Both the position numbers and the translations under genes were made by a program. Below the pieces are notes generated by a model that searched no databases, was not told where the DNA came from, and saw nothing but the letters and a program-made list of their open reading frames with translations. Below, one piece after another: positions 59,630-64,000 of a DNA stretch of 64,000 nucleotides (positions are counted from its first letter, which is position 1; the number at the start of each line of letters is the position of its first letter). This stretch comes from Desmodus rotundus. Its lineage: Eukaryota > Chordata > Mammalia > Chiroptera > Phyllostomidae. The stretch is taken from positions 1 through 64,000 of the forward strand of contig NW_026527489.1 of NCBI RefSeq assembly GCF_022682495.2, given 5' to 3'.

Positions 59630-61125
59630 GGGTGGGTCAGGTGAGCCAAGGGAGGTGTGTGCTTGGGAGCCTGAGTGCGCATGCGCGGCCCACGTATAGG
59701 CCCGAAACGAGCCAGCCGCGGCTCGGAGAAAAGCCATCTCCTGGGGCCTCCCCATGTTCTTCCACTCCTCAAGCGTGACCCCTTTACGGATGGAGGAAAA
59801 GGGGGATCTTCGCAGTGGTGGGTTCGCGCCAGAGGGGTCTGCGGGTTTGCCTCCACGTACGCCAGGTGCCCGCACACCGGGCCCAGGTGTTTGAGCCCCG
59901 TGGAGGCAGAGGGCTGCTTATTGCTGGATGCAAGTGTCCTGCGGGGTCAAGGAACGGCATGGGCACTCCCCGGGCCACACAGGGCACCGGGCCCTTAGAG
60001 AGTTCCATGGGAAATCCCCCGCCCATGCCCCCGGTACCCAAGTCTGTCCTTAGCACACTGTCTGTGCGGGGCTGAAGGTACTGCTAGGCAGTGTGGCCTG
60101 TGGGAAATCGTGCGGTCCTCTGAGTGGAAGGGAGGGCTGCTGTTTCCCAGAACAGGTGCGCAGGGACCCTGTAAAACAGCTGTCACCTCTCAAGGTGGGT
60201 CATGTGACCCCTCAAGGGTGGGGCACGTGACCTCCCAAGCGTGGGTCAGGAGACCCCTCAAGGGTGGGTCACGAGACCACTCAAGGGTTGGTCACGTGAC
60301 CCCAAAAGGGTAGGTCACGAGACCCCTCAAGGGTGGGTCACGTGACACCTCAGGAGTGGGTCATGAGACCCCTCAGGGGTGGGTCACGTGACCCCTCAGG
60401 AGTGGGTCACGAGACCCCTCAGGGGTGGGTCACGTGACCCCTCGGGAGTGGGTCACGAGACCCCTCAGGGGTGGGTCACGTGACCCCTCCGGGGTGGCTC
60501 CCGTGACCCCTCAAGGGTGGGTGACGTGACCCCTCAACAGTGGTTCAGGAGACACGTCAAGGGTGGGTCCCGTGACCCGAGGGAGGCTTCTGGTGGGGTG
60601 CCTGAGTGCGCACGCGCGGCCCGCTTATAGGCCGGAAATGAGCCAGCCGCGGTTCGGAGAAAAGCCATCTCCTGGGGGCCTCCCCATGTTCCTCCACTCC
60701 TCAAGGAGGACCCCTTTACGGATGGAAGAAAAGGGGGATCTTCGCAGTGGAGGGTTCGGGCCAGAGGGGTCTGCGGGTTTGCCTGCACGTACGCCAGGTG
60801 CTCGCACAACGGGCCCAGGTGTTTGAGCCCCGTGGAGGCAGAGGGCTGCTTATTGCTGGATGATAGTGTCCTGCAGGGTTAAGGGACGGCGTGGGCACTC
60901 CCAGGGCCACAGAGGGCACCTGGCCTTTAGAGAGTTCCCTGGAAAATTCCCCGCCCAGGCCCCTGGTCCACAAGTCTATCCTGCGTACAGTGTCTGTGCG
61001 AGGCTGGGAGTGCTTCTGGGCAGTGTTCCCCAGGGGAAATCGCGTGGTCCTCTAGGTGGCAGGGAGGGCTCCTGTGTCCACGGACAGGTGCCCAGGGACC
61101 CTGTGGAACTGCTGTGACCTCTAAA
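59630..61125. repeat. Unit 40 (B type P)
   Basis: A half 59630-60193 with a four-G run and GAGTGGAAGGG; minisatellite 60194-60536 (15 repeats); B half 60537-61125; CTCF-like motif 61049-61062. Matches unit 35 plus one 46-bp dimer. Confidence 0.95.
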
Positions 61126-62690
61126 GGGTGGGTCAGGTGAGCCAAGGGAGGTGTGTGCTTGGGAGCCTGAGTGCGCATGCGCGGCCCACGTATAGGCCCG
61201 AAACGAGCCAGCCGCGGCTCGGAGAAAAGCCATCTCCTGGGGCCTCCCCATGTTCTTCCACTCCTCAAGCGTGACCCCTTTACGGATGGAGGAAAAGGGG
61301 GATCTTCGCAGTGGTGGGTTCGCGCCAGACGGGTCTGCGGGTTTGCCTCCACGTACGCCAGCTGCCCGCACACCGGGCCCAGGTGTTTGAGCCCCGTGGA
61401 GGCAGAGGGCTGCTTATTGCTGGATGCAAGTGTCCTGCGGGGTCAAGGAACGGCATGGGCACTCCCCAGGCCACACAGGGCACCGGGCCCTTAGAGAGTT
61501 CCATGGGAAATCCCCCGCCCATGCCCCCGGTACCCAAGTCTGTCCTTAGCACACTGTCTGTGCGGGGCTGAAGGTACTGCTAGGCAGTGTTGCCTGTGGG
61601 AAATCGTGCAGTCCTCTGAGTGGCAGGGAGGGCTGCTGTTTTTCCGAACAGGTGCGCAGGGACCCTGTAAAACAGCTGTGACCTCTCAAGGTGGGTCATG
61701 TGACCCCTCAAGGGTGGGGCACGTGACCTCCCAAGGGTGGGTCAGGAGACCCCACAAGGGTGGGTCACGGGACCCCTCAAGGGTTGGTCACGTGACCCCA
61801 AAAGGGTAGGTCACGAGACCCCTCAAGGGTGGGTCACGTGACCCCTCAGGGGTGGGTCACGTGACCCCTCGGGAGTGGGTCACGAGACCCCTCAGGGGTG
61901 GGTCACGTGACCCCTCGGGAGTGGGTCACGAGACCCCTCAGGGGTGGGTCACGTGACCCCTCGGGAGTGGGTCACGAGACCCCTCAGTGGTGGGTCAGGT
62001 GATACCTCTGGAGTGGGTCACGAGACCCCTCAGGGGTGGGTCACGTGACCCCTCCGGGGTGGCTCCCGTGACCCCTCAGGGGTGGGTGACGTGACCCCTC
62101 AACAGTGGTTCAGGAGACACGTCAAGGGTGGGTCCCGTGACCCGAGGGAGGCTTGTGCTGGGGAGCCTGAGTGCGCACGCGCGGCCCGCTTATAGGCCCG
62201 AAATGAGCCAGCCGCGGCTCGGAGAAAAGCCATCTCCTGGGGGCCTCCCCATGTTCCTCCACTCCTCAAGGAGGACCCCTTTACGGATGGAAGAAAAGGG
62301 GGATCTTCGCAGTGCTGGGTTCCGGCCAGAGGCGTCTGCGGGTTTGCCTGCACGTACGCCAGGTGCTCGCACAACGGGCCCAGGTGTTTGAGCCCCGTGG
62401 AGGCAGAGGGCTGCTTATTGCTGGATGATAGTGTCCTGCAGGGTTAAGGGACGGCGTGGGCACTCCCAGGGCCACAGAGGGCACCTGGCCTTTAGAGAGT
62501 TCCCTGGAAAATTCCTCGCCCAGGCCCTTGGTCCACAAGTCTATCCTGGGTACAGTGTCTGTGCGAGGCTGGGAGTGCTTCTGGGCAGTGTTCCCCAGGG
62601 GAAATCGCGTGGTCCTCTAGGTGGCAGGGAGGGCTCCTGTGTCCACGGACAGGTGCCCAGGGACCCTGTGGAACTGCTGTGACCTCCAAA
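61126..62690. repeat. Unit 41 (B type Z)
   Basis: A half 61126-61689 with the unit 36 variants (GCCAGCTGCCCGC, AGTGTTGCCTG, CGTGCAGTCC); minisatellite 61690-62101 (18 repeats); B half 62102-62690; CTCF-like motif 62614-62627. The B half has CTTGTGCTGGGG and a private GTGCTGGGTTCC. Confidence 0.95.
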
Positions 62691-64000
62691 GGGTGGGTCA
62701 GGTGAGCCAAGGGAGGTGTGTGCTTGGGAGCCTGAGTGCGCATGCGCGGCCCACGTATAGGCCCGAAACGAGCCAGCCGCGGCTCGGAGTAAAGCCATCT
62801 CCTGGGGGCCTCCCCATGTTCTTCCACTCCTCAAGCGTGACCCCTTTACGGATGGAGGAAAAGGGGGATCTTCGCAGTGGTGGGTTCGCGCCAGAGGGGT
62901 CTGCGGGTTTGCCTCCACGTACGCCAGGTGCCCGCACACCGGGCCCAGGTGTTTGAGCCCCGTGGAGGCAGAGGGCTGCTTATTGCTGGATGCAAGTGTC
63001 CTGCGGGGTCAAGGAACGGCATGGGCACTCCCCGGGCCACACAGGGCACCGGGCCCTTAGAGAGTTCCATGGGAAATCCCCCGCCCATGCCCCCGGTACC
63101 CAAGTCTGTCCTTAGCACACTGTCTGTGCGGGGCTGAAGGTACTGCTAGGCAGTGTGGCCTGTGGGAAATCGTGCGGTCCTCTGAGTGGCAGGGAGGGCT
63201 GCTGTTTCCCCGAACAGGTGCGCAGGGACCCTGTAAAACAGCTGTGACCTCTCAAGGTGGGTCATGTGACCCCTCAAGGGTGGGGCACGTGACCTCCCAA
63301 GGGTGGGTCAGGAGACCCCACAAGGGTGGGTCACGGGACCCCTCAAGGGTGGGTCACGAAACCCCTCAAGGGTGGGTCACGTGACCCCTCGGGAGTGGGT
63401 CACGAGACCCCTCAGGGGTGGGTCACGTGACCCCTCGGGAGTGGGTCACGAGACCCCTCAGGGGTGGGTCACGTGATACCTCTGGAGTGGGTCACGAGAC
63501 CCCTCAGGGGTGGGTCACGTGACCCCTCCGGGGTGGCTCCCGTGACCCCTCAGGGGTGGGTGATGTGACCCCTCAACAGTGGTTCAGGAGACACGTCAAG
63601 GGTGGGTCCCGTGACCCGAGTGAGACTTGTGGTGGGGAGCCTGAGTGCGCACGCGCGGCCCGCTTATAGGCCCGAAATGAGCCAGCCGCGGCTGGGAGAA
63701 AGGCCATCTCCTGGGGGCCTCCCCATGTTCCTCCACTCCTCAAGGAGGACCCCTTTACGGATGGAAGAAAAGGGGGATCTTCGCAGTGGAGGGTTCGGGC
63801 CAGAGGGGTCTGCGGGTTTGCCTGCACGTACGCCAGGTGCTCGCACAACGGGCCCAGGTGTTTGAGCCCCGTGGAGGCAGAGGGCTGCTTATTGCTGGAT
63901 GATAGTGTCCTGCAGGGTTAAGGGACGGCGTGGGCACTCCCAGGGCCACAGAGGGCACCTGGCCTTTAGAGAGTTCCCTGGAAAATTCCTCGCCCAGGCC
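62691..64000. repeat. Unit 42 (B type R mixed), cut by the window edge
   Basis: A half 62691-63255 with a private CGGAGTAAAGCC; minisatellite 63256-63575 (14 repeats); B half 63576 to the window end, cut before its CTCF-like motif. The B half starts as R type (GAGTGAGACTTGTGG) and continues as P type (GTGGAGGGTTCGGG), so it is another mosaic. Confidence 0.93.

Larger units (their letters stand above)
1..64000. repeat. GC-rich macrosatellite array, unit about 1.52 kb (A half, 23-bp minisatellite, B half)
   Basis: The whole window is direct tandem copies of one composite unit, with no unique sequence between them. Landmarks such as the NRF1-like palindrome, the segment reading CCTTTACGGATGG and the linker GGGTGGGTCAGGTGAGCC recur at the same spacing throughout. 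Unit lengths in order are 1405, 1542, 1520, 1566, 1497, 1520, 1519, 1520, 1520, 1520, 1587, 1564, 1520, 1566, 1519, 1520, 1520, 1566, 1566, 1520, 1520, 1497, 1497, 1520, 1519, 1520, 1612, 1518, 1566, 956, 1519, 1658, 1519, 1703, 1450, 1565, 1566, 1520, 1703, 1496 and 1565 bp. Copies of the same half-unit differ by only a few bases, whereas A and B differ from each other by about 6% in their first half and about 19% in their second. No interspersed element, AATAAA poly(A) signal or gene interrupts the array. Both array ends lie outside the window. Confidence 0.97.

Noticed and set aside
1..64000. Ribosomal DNA intergenic spacer
   Set aside because: GC-rich tandem repeats with an enhancer-like look fit at first, but no rRNA sequence or pyrimidine-rich spacer appears in 64 kb and the unit is far too short to be an rDNA repeat.
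1..64000. Homologue of human DXZ4 or D4Z4
   Set aside because: The architecture (CTCF motif, promoter-like core, GC-rich) is similar, but the unit length differs and I recognise no shared sequence; there is no DUX4-like homeobox frame. Kept only as a functional analogy.
1..64000. Transposable elements or endogenous viral sequence
   Set aside because: No terminal repeats, poly(A) tails, target-site duplications or polymerase-like frames were found; every stretch is accounted for by the A, minisatellite or B modules.

Overview
The whole 64 kb window is one uninterrupted tandem array of a GC-rich (about 63% G+C in the stretch I counted), CpG-rich macrosatellite. I see no convincing protein-coding gene, tRNA, rRNA, transposable element or CRISPR array. 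The style of the DNA (large GC-rich satellite, 23-bp minisatellite inside it, vertebrate-type CTCF, NRF1 and E-box motifs) points to a vertebrate nuclear genome, most likely a mammal. I cannot name the species or chromosome and do not recognise the repeat as a named family.

Layout. The window opens in the tail of one unit (1-124), holds 41 units (125-62690; one of them, unit 30, lacks its A half) and ends inside a 42nd (62691-64000). All units lie in the same orientation. A unit is: half-unit A (about 565 bp), then a 23-bp minisatellite tract (11 to 24 copies), then half-unit B (about 589 bp), which runs straight into the next A. A and B are diverged copies of the same ancestral sequence. Unit length follows 1520 + 23n bp (n from -5 to +8), apart from 1-2 bp changes in G runs, so nearly all length variation is gain or loss of whole minisatellite repeats. 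Unit 30 (44471-45426) is 956 bp, exactly 564 bp short, because one complete A half is missing.

Higher-order structure. B halves fall into diagnostic sequence types, which I letter P to Z: P has GCGGTTCGG; Q is the baseline; R has GAGACTTGTGG; S has CTCCTTGGGG; T has CTTAAAGGCC; U has GGGGTATCTT; V has TGCGCACTCGCG; W has ACAACGGTCCC; X and Y have CTCCTGAGGG; Z has GTGCTGGGTTCC. Their order over units 1-42 is P Q R S T U V Q Q R P Q R S V U V X Q R R S T U V V P W T U V P W Y P P Y W Y P Z R (36, 39 and 42 are mixed forms). Runs such as PQRS, STUV and VPW recur, so blocks of 2.5-6 kb were copied within the array.

Possible function (inference). Each B half carries a near-consensus CTCF motif, always on the + strand; the matching position in A is disrupted. 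Each half has an NRF1 palindrome followed about 45 bp later by a YY1-like core in CpG-rich DNA, which looks like a CpG-island promoter. The minisatellite repeats the palindrome GGGTCACGTGACCC, containing the USF/MiT-TFE (CLEAR-type) E-box, several times per unit. This gives 42 CTCF-like sites and, extrapolating from one hand-counted unit, roughly 300 E-boxes in 64 kb. A CTCF plus USF plus promoter-like cassette repeated in one direction recalls insulator and macrosatellite elements such as DXZ4, although no homology to DXZ4 is claimed.
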